A stretch of DNA of 64,000 bases from Phyto melanocephala (lineage: Eukaryota; Arthropoda; Insecta; Diptera; Rhinophoridae): NCBI GenBank assembly GCA_941918925.1, contig OW799236.1:74428465-74492464 (forward strand), in the 5' to 3' direction. Position 1 is the first letter of the stretch. Every line of letters begins with the position of its first letter. Of this stretch, positions 24,915 through 38,800 are shown one piece after another. The translations under genes and the position numbers were made by a program. A model generated the notes under the pieces. It saw nothing but the letters and a program-made list of their open reading frames with translations. It made no database searches and was not told where the DNA came from.

Positions 24915-25921
24915 TAAGGGTGTATTGGTTGGAATTAAGGGAAAGTCTGAAATTCGGCAGCTGTCACACATGTTTATTCCGATTATACAAATTGTAGCAC
25001 TTTTCGAAAGAACAACGCGTGATAATTGTGACTATTTAATTTAAAAGTTTTAAAATTTATACTGGGACCGCTCGCAAACTTCGAAGAATTTTTAGTGAAG
25101 AATGTGCACTTATTGTGTCAACCATTTGAAGGGTGTTCAAACAATTTTAAGAAGCTGTGTCGGCTATGGACAATAAGACTCTTCTACGTTAACCTACCGG
25201 TAGCTCTATTGTTGTTATAAACAAGATTGTCACGGAAACCTAAAAAATTCAATTCGGCATCGTTCTTAATAACTTTAAATTTCACGAAGCACTATGCAGC
25301 GAAGCTACACTTTCATGCGTACAAAATTTAGTTTGCATTCACAGCAACTAAGTGTCATGTGTAGAAGTGTCTGGTGTAGATTTTGATCAGACAAAGTGAT
25401 TGGGTGTCTGGTGTAGATCAGACAAAGTGATTGGGTGTTACTTTTTTTAAGATGAGACAACGGCATTCGTTACTGGAACATGATAACGGATTTCTTGTGA
25501 CTGGACTTCATGTACATGTGGTTACCACCATCTGATACACCGCGCATGAAACATTCTATTTTTTAAAGCATCGATTTCCAGAGCAATTTATCTTAAGAAA
25601 TTCTGATGTCAACAGGCTACCAAAATTATGCGATTCGATGCCATGCGATTTTTTTCTGTAGAATTATTTGAAATCACAGATTTATGCGAATAAAACAGAA
25701 ATAATTTCTAAGCTCAGATCGAAATTCCAAAGCGTGATCGGTGAGATACAGCCAACAAAAAGAGTAATGAGCTGTCATCAGAGCCGTGGAGGTCATTTGG
25801 AGGATTCTTTATTTCTTACTTTGAGTTTTTTACATTTCAATTATCAATATCACATGTGTCTCCAAAAATACGAGTTTTTGTTTTAAAATTAAAAAGTACT
25901 TTTTTTCTGAGACACCCTTTA
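24915..25921 (+). mobile_element. Decayed mariner-family element
   Basis: Across shifting frames the plus strand reads KLHFHAYKI near 25300 and, at 25665-25800, LKSQIYANKTEIISKL, VIGEIQP, VMSCHQSRGGHLED, which follow the C-terminal half of mariner transposases in order. Many stops and shifts separate the pieces. The right end, read inverted, is AAAGGGTGTCTCAGAAAAAAA; the left end TTAAGGGTGTATTGG is a weak partner. Confidence 0.75.
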
Positions 25922-28009
25922 TGTCTCTCAAGTTTTTTGAGAGAACTTTTAAATATATGTACTATATATTGTTAAGTTTTTACCTTTTATAAACGTTGGT
26001 TTATTTCCTTTTAAATACACTTTGGGTTCTTTTATTGCAATCAAAAATAAACTTTTAATGTAAATTAAGCTATTTTAAAATAAATCTGTAACAATATCAA
26101 TTTTCTACCAACTATGCTTTTTTTCTCTCCTCACAGTTTGTCTTACTCCCAATATTTGTCTTAATACTCAGGTTTGATTAACAACAAACCCGTTAAGGGA
26201 AAAATCTGCTTCATGGCTCAACAAAATTTTGCGATAAAACATTGAACGAATCAATGACTGATTTTTTCAAGAAAATCTGAATAATTTGGTAGCGTTGTTC
26301 ATAAAGATCGTTTAACGCTACATCGCTTTTCTCTTTAAATTTATGCTAATATTAGGTAACTTTTAAATGTTGTTAAATCATGGAGTCAAATTCAGTTATT
26401 TTTAATCGATCAAACGTGTGAGTTTATTGTACTACTTACTATACTAACAAAATTTTCTAAATTGAGCTCTTGTTGACCTCTTTTATCATTTATCTATTTT
26501 ATTTAAATATACAGAGTCTTTCAGCTTTTAAAATGTAAACTCAATGACTTTGTGTTTATTTTTAACAAAAGGTCATAAATGCTATTGGATTAACCTACTA
26601 TAGCGTGACAATACAATAGCATAGGACATAAATAAGTTTTTTAAAAAAGAAAAACAAATTTAACAAGTTGACAGATTTTTACCGGAAAATTAACAACCAA
26701 ACTGAAGACATTTTTTAGTTTCTTTTTTCGTCAAAACTTTGTTCCCTAACAACATAATGGTGCAGTATGCAAAACTTCTTAAAAAAGCTTAATAAAATAC
26801 TTTTTAAATATACATAAGTTGATTTTAGTCCTACATCTCTTTCACATCTTTTAGTTTTTACTTTTTGAATATATTTCTTTATTTAACATCATGTTTAAAT
26901 TGATTTAAAATATTTGTGAATAAAAATCAGATACAAATAAATTTTTATTTTTTTATTGTAATTTTTTGAGTTATTTATAACAATAAGATGTAATTAATAA
27001 ACTAAAAAATTAAAATATTATTATATTATTAAATTTAAATTATTATAATAGACTTTAAATATTAAATTTATTGAAATGTTTTTATTGGCCGATCTGCATT
27101 ATAGCTTTAATTTTGTTGCTTTAAAATTTGTACTTGCTTTTATTTATTCCATTCAAATTAAAAGGAAACGGATGTAACACTCCACAATATGTTTATATAC
27201 TCATGCATGTACATGTGTATAGATAAACATTTACGAATACAGTGAGTAGTAAAATACTACACTTGTATTTTGTGATACACAAAATTTAAGCTAGAGTGTT
27301 TGCAATTTTTTATTGCATTCACCAGATGTCCTTCTCTGTCATATGAATAAAATTTCATAATGATTGATAAATATTGTTGTTGCTTATTAAATAAAAGTTC
27401 TCCCAAAATGATACTACTGTGTATGGAAATTATTTTTTTTTTATTAATTTTGTCTATAGATTACATATTCCTACAAGTTAAAGTCAAATATCAAACAAGT
27501 TAACCGTTTAAATATAAAATAATATTTAATGCAATTTAACAATTTATGTATAAAATGAAGTTAATTTTTTAAATTTCTTTACTTTTTATGTCGATAAGTT
27601 GATAATAGTTGTTAAAGTATCCACGACAGAAAGAGTCATTATTTGCATAAGTAGGTGGATCTGTGTATAGTTTTTTAAGCTAAAAACATGGAAGTATCGA
27701 GTTGGCCTGGTTGACACATTAAAAATTATTTTATTTAGACAGAAATTAGAGTCGACGTCGCCCTAAATAAGGCCCAGCCCAAATAAAAAACTCAGCACTG
27801 AACATCGACATTTTAATGGTGGTAATTTTATAAGACAGAGTCTGACCTCATAAAAAGTTAGTAAAAATGAATTACATCCGAGGACGCCTAGACAAAAAAC
27901 TAAAAAAATTTTGTTGCAGGGATTCATTACATACTATCAATATGAATGCTTATCATAGTATGGATCCCATATATTTGATCAGTAAACAATAGTTCACTGC
28001 GTGTATTTC
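25922..28009. other. AT-rich interval, nothing recognised
   Basis: Extremely AT-rich around 26880-27080. No gene or element ends could be supported. Confidence 0.4.
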
Positions 28010-28310
28010 AAATTAAGTTTAATAATTAAATTTTATAACAATAAGTTAAATAATAAATAAAGTACTGCAGAATTTATTGTGTTAAAGATTAATAAAGTCT
28101 CTACTATTTTAAAATTTAAATTTCAAGTGTTAGGTTGAAAAGGAGGGGCACTAAAAGCCCAAACCCATGACAGGTATACACTTATGCCTAGTTGGCATGT
28201 TGTGCGCAATTTCAAGTGTTATTATTTGCATTTCAAAGGAATTCTGGTTTGTTTGATGGAAATACACTATTGTTTTTGAAAGGTATAAATGTAACAATAC
28301 GTTATGTCAG
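28010..28310 (+). repeat. Fragment related to the possible LTR at 16433
   Basis: Shares AATAAATAAAGT words, TTTCAAGTGTT and an end reading GAAAGGTATAAATGTAACA with 16700-16854, but lacks the promoter-like part. It includes an unrelated block near 28140-28195. Confidence 0.35.
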
Positions 28311-29341
28311 ACGAAATAAAACTTCAAAAGCAACAAAACTGACAGGTAATTTATAAGTTACCCCTCTTCTGAATGTACATTTATTAGATTATAATCTATT
28401 TATCTCTACTTATTTTTATCCACACTGTATTTAAATAAAGCAAAAAAAATTGTGGGTTTTTTGTGTGAATAGTGTGAGCAGACTCGTTATTGATGACTTT
28501 ATTCGGCTTGATTTATTAATACACACTGCCACACATATATAAAGTCCCATCCACCCACAATTACTAAAACTATAACAGTTTGTACTGGCTATATGTACTG
28601 CTTAAAACCGGCACTGCCGTTAATGAATATTAAGAGACCTCTAAACATGCACATAAATACAAACTATTATTTGATCAAAATAAAACAGAACAGCAGTAAC
28701 TCACACTTTAATTTTTGTTTTCTAAAATAAAGAAAAATTAGTTTGTTTTGTCGTTTTGTTTCAGATATAAGTATAGATTGGTTGGACAAACCCAACAGTT
28801 CTGGCAATTCTCTTTAAGCTTATTATAGTTACTTGCCAAAAACTAAAGTTGGAATGTTATCAAACAGATATTTAGTCTTTAGTTATTGCTTCTACACTTT
28901 AAACCCGCTACTGTGTTTGAATTTGCAAACATATTGAGCAGTATTATTGAACAAACAATTCGATAACAAAAAAATTATCAGGGGATCAATTCTCGTTCTA
29001 TGATAATGTGAAGAGGAAACGTATTTTCGTTATGGTCGGCATTTTTCCAATTTATTACAACAGTTTTGCGATTCTAGTGTTGTGATAAGACGTTTTAAAA
29101 TAAAAATTAATATTTTTGAGATAGCTGTGATTTTTTTTATTGGATTACAAAAAAGGTATATAGTATAAAACAAAATATACATCCAAGACCCCCATGACTC
29201 TGTTGTTACTTTTTTCTTGAACTTTTCACAGAGATATGGCTGTATCTAACCGGTAACGCATTGGATCTCGGATTTAAGCTCATGAATTGTTTCTAGTTTC
29301 TTCGCATAAACCCGAAAATTCACAAAACGCCAAAGAAAAAA
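28311..29341. other. Interval without recognised gene
   Basis: No supported coding region, RNA or element ends. Confidence 0.35.
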
Positions 29342-30950
29342 ACAAGTAAGAGCGCTATATTCGGCCGTGCCGAATCTTATATATCTATTCACAACGTGTA
29401 GTCATGAAATAACAGTAGTTTGTGTCACCATTCATCCCATATGAAATACGTACATACATATATAAAAACATCCCATTGTAAAATTATAAATTCACGTAAG
29501 TATGTTAAACAAGTAAGAGCGCTATATTCGGCCGTGCGAATCTTATATACCCTTCACAACGTGTAGTCATGCAATAACAGTGGTTTGTGTCACCATTTAT
29601 CCCATATGAAATACGTACATACATATAAAAAATACATATATAAAAACGTCCCATTGTAAATTCACGCATGTATGTTAAAAAAACAAAAAAAAAAAATTTA
29701 AAAAATAAATTAAAAAAAAAAATTATTATGTATATAATATATATAAAACAAAAAAAAAAATAAAAAAAAAATTAAAAAAAAAAAATTTAAAAAAAAAATA
29801 ATAATAAAAATATAAATAATATATTAAATAAAAAAAAAAAATAAAAAAAAATTTAAAAAAAAATTTTTTGGCTCAGCTGGGATTTGATGCCACGTTTTCT
29901 CTAACCAGTATACACGTTTGTATGTATGTATGTTGTTGTTGTAATGTTGTTTTTGTGAAAAAAAATTCGAGGTGGTCGTGGGTTTTTGCTCATATCTCAG
30001 TTGTTTATGTACTAATGTTTCTGATTTTCAATACCGATCTACTCCCGAATATTTCTGATATTTTAATACCTTACCCGGGTCCAACCTATGTCGGGGGGCT
30101 TCAAAAAGTTGATTTCAACATACACACGGACAGACGGTCAGACGGACAGACTGACAGGGCTTAATCGACTCCCCTATTCATAAGCTTTCAGAAAATATAT
30201 ACTTTATGGGGTCGGAAATCAAAATTGTAGAAATTTCACACGGAATGACAAACCTATATATACCCTTTTTCACTGTGTGAAGGGTATAAAAAACGAAAAA
30301 AAAAAATTTAAAAAATTTAAAAAAAAATTAAAAAAAATTTTTTTTTAAAAAATTAAAAAAAAAAATTTAAAAAAAAATTATTATATATAATTATAATTAT
30401 TATATATAAAACAAAAAAAATAAAAAAAAAAATTAAAAAAAAAATAATAAAAATATAAATAATATATTAAATAAAAAATAAAAAAAAAATTAAAAAAAAA
30501 ATTTAAAAAAAATTTTTTTTGGCTCAGCTGGGATTCGATGCCACGTTTTCTCTAACCAGTATAGACGTTTGTATGTATGTATGTTGTTGTTGTAATGTTG
30601 TTTTTGTGAAAAAAAATTCGAGGTGGTCGTGGGTTTTTGCTCATATCTCAGTTGTTTATGTACCGATGTTTCTGATTTTCAATACCGATCTACTCCCGAA
30701 TATTTCTGATATTTTAGTACCTTACCCGGGTCCAACCTATGTCGGGGGGCTTCAAAAAGTTGATTTCAACATACACACGGACAGACGGTCAGACGGACAG
30801 ACTGACAGACTGACAGGGCTTAATCGACTCCCCTATTCATAAGCTTTCAGAAAATATAGACTTTATGGGGTCGGAAATGAAAATTGTAGAAATTTCACAC
30901 GGAATGACAAACCTATATATACCCTTTTTCACTGTGTGAAGGGTATAAAA
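29342..30950 (+). mobile_element. DINE-1/mini-me-like element, subfamily A (outer copy, second nested locus)
   Basis: The head (29342-29508) runs from ACAAGTAAGAGCGC and the hairpin TTCGGCCGTGCCGAA to CACGTAAGTATGTTA. The tail resumes at 30289 with AAAACGAAAAAAAA, which directly follows TATGTTAAA in uninterrupted copies, and ends GTGAAGGGTATAAAA. A complete second copy (29509-30288) fills the gap. Confidence 0.75.
29509..30288 (+). mobile_element. DINE-1/mini-me-like element, subfamily A (inner copy, second nested locus)
   Basis: Complete copy with hairpin arms TTCGGCC/GTGCGAA (one C lost from the right arm), A-rich middle, the GGCTCAGCTGGGATT block, the GACAGACGG tract and the end CACTGTGTGAAGGGTATA. 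It is inserted at the start of the A-rich tract of the outer copy. Confidence 0.75.
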
Positions 30951-30960
30951 ACATATGTCG

Positions 30961-31450
30961 TTAAATGGCGTGATTTTGGTGGCCATTTGACTTGAGAATT
31001 TTATCAGATAATTTGTGTTGGAAATTACTGATACAATAAATGGATTGTTTCATGCGCGATGTGTCAAGTAACATATTCTTGCTAAGCCCACATGTCATTC
31101 AGAGCCCACAGAAACTCCGTTATCATAAACTGGATTTTCTGATCAACAAATTTGACAATATTGTGCATTCACGAAGCCAATTAAAATTTCAATGATCTTC
31201 ATCAGAGAAGCTGGATTTTTTTTCGAAAAATTGGCATTGATTTCACTTTGCTCCACTACCATTCCCATTAAACGAATTGTCGGTGCTTTCCATGGTCTGT
31301 TAGTTTGAGTTTCTAAGTAAGCTGAATTTTCTACTCATACAATTGCAGGTCTTCGTTGTGTAATGCTTTGTGCATTTTCAAGTCGCTTAAAACGATGCCA
31401 AATTGATGTTTTATGTATCCTGTAAAATTAAGCTTTTGTGAGTTACGTTA
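30961..31450. mobile_element. Possible decayed mariner-like element
   Basis: Phrases such as CACGAAGCCAATTAAAATTTC and CATCAGAGAAGCTGGATTTT resemble interiors of degraded dipteran mariner elements. Ends and frame could not be defined, so this is low confidence. Confidence 0.3.
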
Positions 31451-32422
31451 TTTTAGCAGTTAAGGCTCGAAGTATTGCATTGTTGCTGCAATATTTTCAA
31501 ATGAAAAAAAACCTTATTTAGCAAGGAGTTTGTAGTAACGAAAAATATTCAAAGGTAACGCTACTGAAAGCAACCAAAAGCAACATAAACTTTTTAGGCA
31601 AGTTGTAAAAATATTCAGAAACTGCAGGTTTTGCTTAACATCAAACCAAATATGAAATGTTTTAACGATTGTTTGGCAGCAGTTATGACAGACGTTAATT
31701 TGTAATACCAAACGAAAGAGAGAAATTATTGTGAGCAACCTAATAAAAAATCAAAACAGAAATTTATTGACTTATGACATGTTTGCCTTACGCCAAAGAA
31801 TTATAATGATGGAAGAAAATATTTATAATTATATATAATAATATCTATTAGATATATAACAAAGAATATATTTTTTTTTTAATTTCAAATCCTGTATAAG
31901 GAAGTGTTGGCATATTGCAGTTTTTTATTTTCTATTTTAGCTTTAAATATTTTCTCTACAATTTTAAATAATATTCTTACTGAAGTTTATACTGCAAATG
32001 ACATTTTTCTTATTATGCGTTTTGCATATTTTTTCTTAAACTTTATTTGTTGAAATTTTATATTTTTGATGTTATGAGGAAGTATTGTTGTCGTAGTGAC
32101 ACCAATTTATATTTTGAATAATAAAATGTATGTTTTTTTATTTTCTATTTTGCAAAAGATGCAAAATTTTCTTCTTCCAACTGCCAAAACTACAACACAA
32201 TATTTTATTTCTTTTTTCTGTACTTCATTTTTTTATCAACTAACTTTAGACAAGTTATTATGAATGCACGAAATGTTTATAAAAATAAATTCCAAAAAGG
32301 ACAATAGGGAAGCCTTTTTTCCTTAAAATTAACTTTGGAATTTTACATTAAAAAAAAAAATTACACTTAAAAACTAACAATAAATACTTAAAAATAACAC
32401 CATTATGCTAAATTCACAATCA
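31451..32422. other. 3' flank of lipase gene 1
   Basis: AT-rich sequence downstream of the lipase stop codon. No clear poly(A) signal (TTTATT on this strand) lies within 150 bases; one is near 32203, so the 3' UTR may be a little over 200 bases. No other gene was seen. Confidence 0.4.
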
Positions 32423-32875
32423 CTATTCGAGCAACGCCTTTGAATTTTCATTTGCCGCTAAAGGATAAACACTCACATTATCCCGTCTCTCCTTAATGGT
32501 TTTTCCACTCAAAACCTGCAACATACGGGCATAGACTAGTCTTCTGACATTTAAAGCCCATAAGAAATCCATATGATTGAATTCTGCTTGTGGCACCAAA
32601 TACTTGCCTATAGGACGACCCAAATCTTTGTACATGACCTCAACATCACCCGGATGACAGAGTAGATCATTCGCAGAGTAGTAAACATAAGTGGGTGCCG
32701 TAACAGCGGATAGATTATAGCGTGGTGGTTCACGTTCCTTATAAATCAACATATTTTTATTGGAACTATAGCTGTAGGGAGCAAATTTACCAGTTTTGAT
32801 AATTTGTATAAAATGTTTGACTTGCTTGGCGGCCACACCAGCGGGATAGTGGCCCAAAATAACCGGAAACATTTT
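32423..32875 (-). CDS. Lipase gene 1 exon 5 with Asp-His
   Basis: Acceptor TTTTCGCTTTAG. Encodes KMFPVILGHYPAG, Asp356 and His387 of the likely triad, and a C-terminal extension (TIKERRDNVSVYPLAANENS) beyond the usual family end. Confidence 0.93.
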   Translation of the reverse strand, partial: KMFPVILGHYPAGVAAKQVKHFIQIIKTGKFAPYSYSSNKNMLIYKEREPPRYNLSAVTAPTYVYYSANDLLCHPGDVEVMYKDLGRPIGKYLVPQAEFNHMDFLWALNVRRLVYARMLQVLSGKTIKERRDNVSVYPLAANENSKALLE

Positions 32876-35800
32876 CTAAAGCGAAAACGTTAATATTATA
32901 TAACATCTTACATAATTACATTATTTTACTTACCCTATTAAATTCACCCCAATTGCGACCCACTATACCAAAAACCGCCTCTATACATAGCCGTTCAGTT
33001 TCTTCTGTCATGCGACACAGAAAACGAAATTCACCATTAAACATTTCCGTTATAGAACTGCCTACCAAACTCTATTTGAAAGAATTAATAAATTTTAATT
33101 ATTTGGAAAGTACTGCAATAGTTATACACACATTAAAATACAAACTGATGGCCCTAATGTATGGATGCTGTTTGGTCTCTCTAGCATACACTGCCGGCGC
33201 CATGGCTTGCATCATTATAATTTTTTTATTATACTCTGGCCTCATCGAACACATTACAAAGAACGCTGTACAACCCTGAGAATGTCCAGCATATTGCAGT
33301 CTCTTAAAGCCGGTGGTCTTTAAGACATAATCAATCATGGCCGGCAGATCATAGATGCCTATTTCATGCCAACTGAATTCCCAGAATTTATCTTCATCCG
33401 GATCTAAAGTAGTGTGATTGCGAGAGTAGCGATTACCACGTGCATTACCCATCCATACATCGTAGTTTTTGTCGGCAAGAAGGTAGGCTAAAAGAAGAAT
33501 TAAAGAAAATTTATTGGGTGCGAGAACTAATTTAGAACGTAACAAAACGAAGAATAATGACAAATATTAGTTATTGGGTAAAAAATTGGTTTTATACTAG
33601 AACCTTAGTAATTACGAAAATCAGGGATGTGAATTTTAAATTATTTTTATTTATAATTTATATTTGTTTTTTTTTTAATTATACAGGTTGACCTAAAAAC
33701 TTTCGATATAAGTAGTCGTACTAAAAGAAGGAATGAAATGATATTATTTAGTTATTTTTATACCCACCAAACTATATCAATTCTGTCAATCCGTTTGTGA
33801 CACATTGAAATATTCATATTAGACATCATAAAGTATATATTTTTTGAGACCTGATTTAATTCTAGAACGATCGGACAATGGCCGTCTGTTAAAAGCACAA
33901 TAGAGCTCTAATAGAAAAAGGTAGTGGGATGAATTCAGTTTTGAAAATGGGCTAAATCGGTCAACTAGGAAGAGAGTTATAGCTCGTAGCGCAAGAGTAG
34001 GTCATACAAATTTATCTTTTCGAATAAAATGCGATTGCGTCTAAACGCAATGACGTAAAGTGATAAAATTTTACACGTATATTTATAGAAAAAAAAGGAT
34101 AAGTTTCCCCGAAAATTGCTCAAATCTGCAATTTACGAATGTAGTAGAACAGTGTCCTTTTTAGTCTATTTAAAATTTAAAACGTTATAAAAACGATAGA
34201 ATTAGATGTAGTAAAGGTGATACGTCCACTTTAGCGACCACCAACTATACATACATATAATACTTTTTCTTAAGCTCATCTAATTTTTATATGTATTTGA
34301 ACATTGTTACTGATCAGCGTTGCCACTATTGGTCTTTTCCGACCAAAATGGTCAGAAATTAGTGGTCTTGGTCGGATGGTCGGCTAAACGTTATTTTGGT
34401 CTGTTTAAGAAAATGTACCATATTTTTTTAAGTCATATGAAATACTGGTCGCTATTAAATTTTTAGTTATTGGCAATACTATTTTCTTCTCAGCAACGAA
34501 AAACAATCAAAAGCAAATGTCAGACGTGTGTAAAAGACTATAAAAAATACGATGAGCCCATTTGTAAGGTGGTGCTACTTCTTCACAAAATGCATAACAG
34601 CAAGAAAAACAAAAGGATTTTTGTAGTTTTCTTCTCGCATTGGTTGTGTATGTCTTCATAATTGTAAAAGTTGATGTGTGTTAACTCGGTGTAAGCAAAG
34701 CAATTGTAACGGTTTTTTATTCATCTCGTATCAAAACGAAAACATAAAAATTTTAATTTAATTTAATTAAGGAATTTTTTTGGGTTTTTAAGTTATAAAA
34801 CTTAATTCAAATTTTATTTAAAAAATACATATGTAGGTACATAGTATGCATATATGTATTTGTTATTTAATATTTAAAAAAATTGGTCGGTTTAAATGGA
34901 TTTTGGTCGGTTTTATAGGCAAATTTGGTCGGATAGATAATTTTTGAGTGGTAACGCTGTTACTGATTAAGCTTAATTTACATTGTTATGCATTTAACAG
35001 TAACATCTTTAGTAATACACAACTAAAATGCTATATTATGTGCGGCATACTTTAGGGAGTAGTTGTTTATTCCTATATATTACTTAAAATTGAAGCCTCA
35101 TCACTTGATTTAAATGAAATAGGCTCTGTTAGTAACCATAATGTACTAGTGGGTGCGGGAACTTTGTGGGACGTTACAAAGTACCACTATTAGATGGCAT
35201 TGCCACTATATATAGTCGAACAGTCCAGCTGACAGAATAACAATAGAGTTTGTCACTTTACCGGCAGTAGTAGTAAATCAAAGGTAAATACTTCTGTCTA
35301 CAAGGTCTTAAAAAATGGGTTCCAGACAGAAATTAAAAATTATTTAAATTGAAAATGAAGAAGGAAATTTGTAATACAGTTTGGATTCGTGTTTTTACCG
35401 ATATCTGATCAGTTATCAGGACTTTAAAGAACTAAATGGTTAATAAACTTGTAAACAAACTGTGAACATTTTCATATAATATAAATAGCATGGCATATCT
35501 AAATGCTAAACATTTCTGGAGATTCAAAACTTAAAATTTGAGCGTCAAGAGGATCACGTCAGGAAGTAATGTGCATAATTCTGCTATTGGAAACCCCATA
35601 TCCTCAGAGGTTGGAAAAGATTTCTAAACTAGGAATACCAATACTCAGAAAATTGACTATTACACTAGTCAGAGAGCTGGCTATCCTAATTTATAGATTT
35701 ATTAGGACACTGTGTTAATATGGTATCTGTTTAACTGTTTTATCGATATGAAAACTGATCATGCTTTGAAAAAATTGCATAATAGCAATTTTAAATGCGC

Positions 35801-38800
35801 TAGAAGTTTTTTCTAAGATATCTCATACATTTATAATTAATTAGCCAGTAAAACTGCTCATATGCAAAATACACCCATGAAACGTATTTTATTTTACTTA
35901 CAGTGCAAAATGTTTAAATCATATATCGACAAACACAAACCCGTCTTTTCTCCTACCAATAATAAATTCTTCCTGATACAAACACAATGTTTTTCTTGCA
36001 TTTATACAATCTCAAAAAAAGTTGCACTCATTTTATTTATTTAATTTATATTTCACCAATAATTCAAATTACATTGAGTTGATTGAAAAGTTGCAGCAGT
36101 TATGAGAAAAAGCAAATAAAAATATTTTTTTACTGCCATTTTCTTATGCAATATGTTTATACAACATTTACACATTTAATTAAATGCTTAAATAAACGAA
36201 CAGTTTTTCCTCTTCTCACACACATATTTGTATTTATTCACTTACACAATTACAAGTTTTTTAATCCTTGTAATTTTAAATAATATCCTTGTCATATTTC
36301 TTACTTCCTTTGGCCATTTTTTTGCTCGCTGTTTGTTGTCTTGTTGTCTCCTTTTTTAAATTTTTTTTTATTGTTGTTGCCTTTCTGCGTGGAAGTAATT
36401 AATCAATGTTTATCTAAGAAATTACTCAACTTCATATTTAAAAAAAACAACAGAAGGGAAAAAAAAGTTACAGCAATTTTTGCAGACAACAGTTTACAGT
36501 AGAGTATTAAAATGTTTACTTTTACTAAGTTTGTATGGGAGTGTTGCAGTATTTAAATACAGACACAGATTAACTGCTGAGATTTGGTTGGTTTTATTAC
36601 TTTAATAACATTATTACACTATTTCTGAATTTTTAAACAAAATTTTAATACAAAATTTAATGTTTTTCTTTTAGATAAAATATAGAGAGGAAAAAGTGTA
36701 TTGTTTTTGCTTTTAAATTTGTTTAAATAATTTAATTTATTAATTAACAATATTAATTAACAATTTATATTACAACTTCTGTAAATGGTGTAAATCATTA
36801 CTGTCATGACTCATGCTGCCATTGTTCAGTCAGTCATGCATTAAATTAATTTTTTTAAAACCTGTTTGTTCCTTTCTTTAACGTATAAAAACAAATCGAG
36901 AAAAACAAGGTGAAAACTTACCAAGACTTATGTTTGGACCCATGATAACGTAACCTGCTGAGCTATCAACAAGACCATGTTGCAAGAAAAATGGTTGAGC
37001 ACCTTGTTTGCCACGTATACGATGCATGGTTAAAATATATCCATCTGTGGTGGTGACAGTATGGACTTCAGCTGGATACCCATATTTAGCAATTAATTTA
37101 TCCTTGATATTGTTGTCGTTATTTTTGTTTTTGTTATTGCAATTGTTGTTTTAAAGGATGTGACGTGATGAAGGATTGATGCAGTTGAAAACAGAAAAAT
37201 ACAAAAAAAGGAAATTAAATATTTAAATAACGAAACTTATGCAGTGCGAGTAGGAGTATTGTTCTTGTATTGCAATACTTTAAAGAGCAACTGAACGAGA
37301 AAGGATGTTCAAGTCAGTAACAAAAGTAAATAACTAGGAAAAAAGTTTTTGCATTTCAGTTAATTTTTTTTTTTATTTTTCTTCTGGAATGAGATAAAAT
37401 GTAGTTAATTATGTTAAGTAAGTTTAATTTCATTTATGAATGTACACCAGAGTATTTAAATTAACAAATGGTGTTGGTAGTAAACGGAAACAAAGTGGAA
37501 AGAACTTTAGTCGCATTAACACATTCTAGAGAATGTTAAGGAATTGAAATTATTAGTTGATGAAGTAAATACTTTTTGACATAAAAAATTTTTAATAAAT
37601 TTCTTTAAAATTGCATTTTGTATATTACGGTTCCATATCAGTTAAGTCAACTTTCACGTTACTCTGTTTACGGGAAAGCTATCATTTACTTAAGATGTAT
37701 TCACATTCGGCATATATAACAAAATAGATGTAACTATAAAAATTTATCACTTTCTGCTCTAATAAATCAACATACTTAATTACGGACCGACGCACATTGC
37801 TCAATCGACTTCTCTAGTCATAAGCTGTCATATATACTTTATGGGGTTGCAAACATGGTGTAATAACATAAGGTGATAGCGTAAAGGAGAGCGATTTTCG
37901 GATCTCGGCAGTTGACCCACAGACCGCACCAAACAGTGCATCTTGAAGAGTGTTTCGCATTTATTGAGTTGCCTCTGGAAGCTATTTAACATAACATTTG
38001 GTAATATCAGCTTGAATAGCCTGTTGGGAACGTTGATTATGACGATCAAAAAATTAATGTAATTTACAAAAAAAAAAAAAAAGCTCTCAATTACTCGTCA
38101 GGCCTTAGAGTCGAATTCCAAAGGCTGTAAAAGAAGATATCGCCGAAACAGGAATTGATCAAAAGGCTTGCTAAAAGACATCATATGCTGCGGAAAAGCT
38201 GAAAAATAGGTAAACTACAAGCGAACGATTGAATATCCTGGAGAAAAGTAAGTAGTGACCCTATACTTAAAAGGGACTTAAATTAAGAAGGAAAAAAGAA
38301 ACCAGCTTGACAATTTTAGAAAACTAAAATTTAGAAATTTGACATGATTGTATGAATGAGAAAACATATGACTCAAAGGAAAATATTAACCCCGAATCGA
38401 AAACTTCTTAGACTCTCCACTATCTAAATAATTTCTAGATGCCCACAAAGAAATCCTGTATTGATTATAATATTAAAGCAGCATACTATGATTGAATTGC
38501 ATGAATGCACTAGAGAACCACAAAAAAGCTTAAAATTATTATTATATTTATTATTTCATATCACCTAAAAATAATCCTTCTTGATTTATTTTATTGCAAT
38601 ATAATTAAAAATTTTTTTCTAAACGAAGACAGTTTGTTCGTTGTAGTGTAATAGACCAAGGACTTGTGCGGTAATAGAACCCACTGGATTGTCCAACAGC
38701 ATGGACAGGTGTAAATATTGCTATCGATAGTTTTCTTTTCGATAGCGATACTTTCGTTGAAAAAATGTGTTAAACAATTGCAAAACTGATAAAGTGGTGA

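Noticed and set aside
32953..33279. Plus-strand 108-residue frame
   Set aside because: It lies opposite lipase gene 1 exons 3 and 4; the minus strand carries the recognisable protein.
38095..38300. Weak coding-like stretch (VKEDIAETGID) in lipase 1 intron 1
   Set aside because: Stops interrupt it and no family could be matched; too short to separate from chance.
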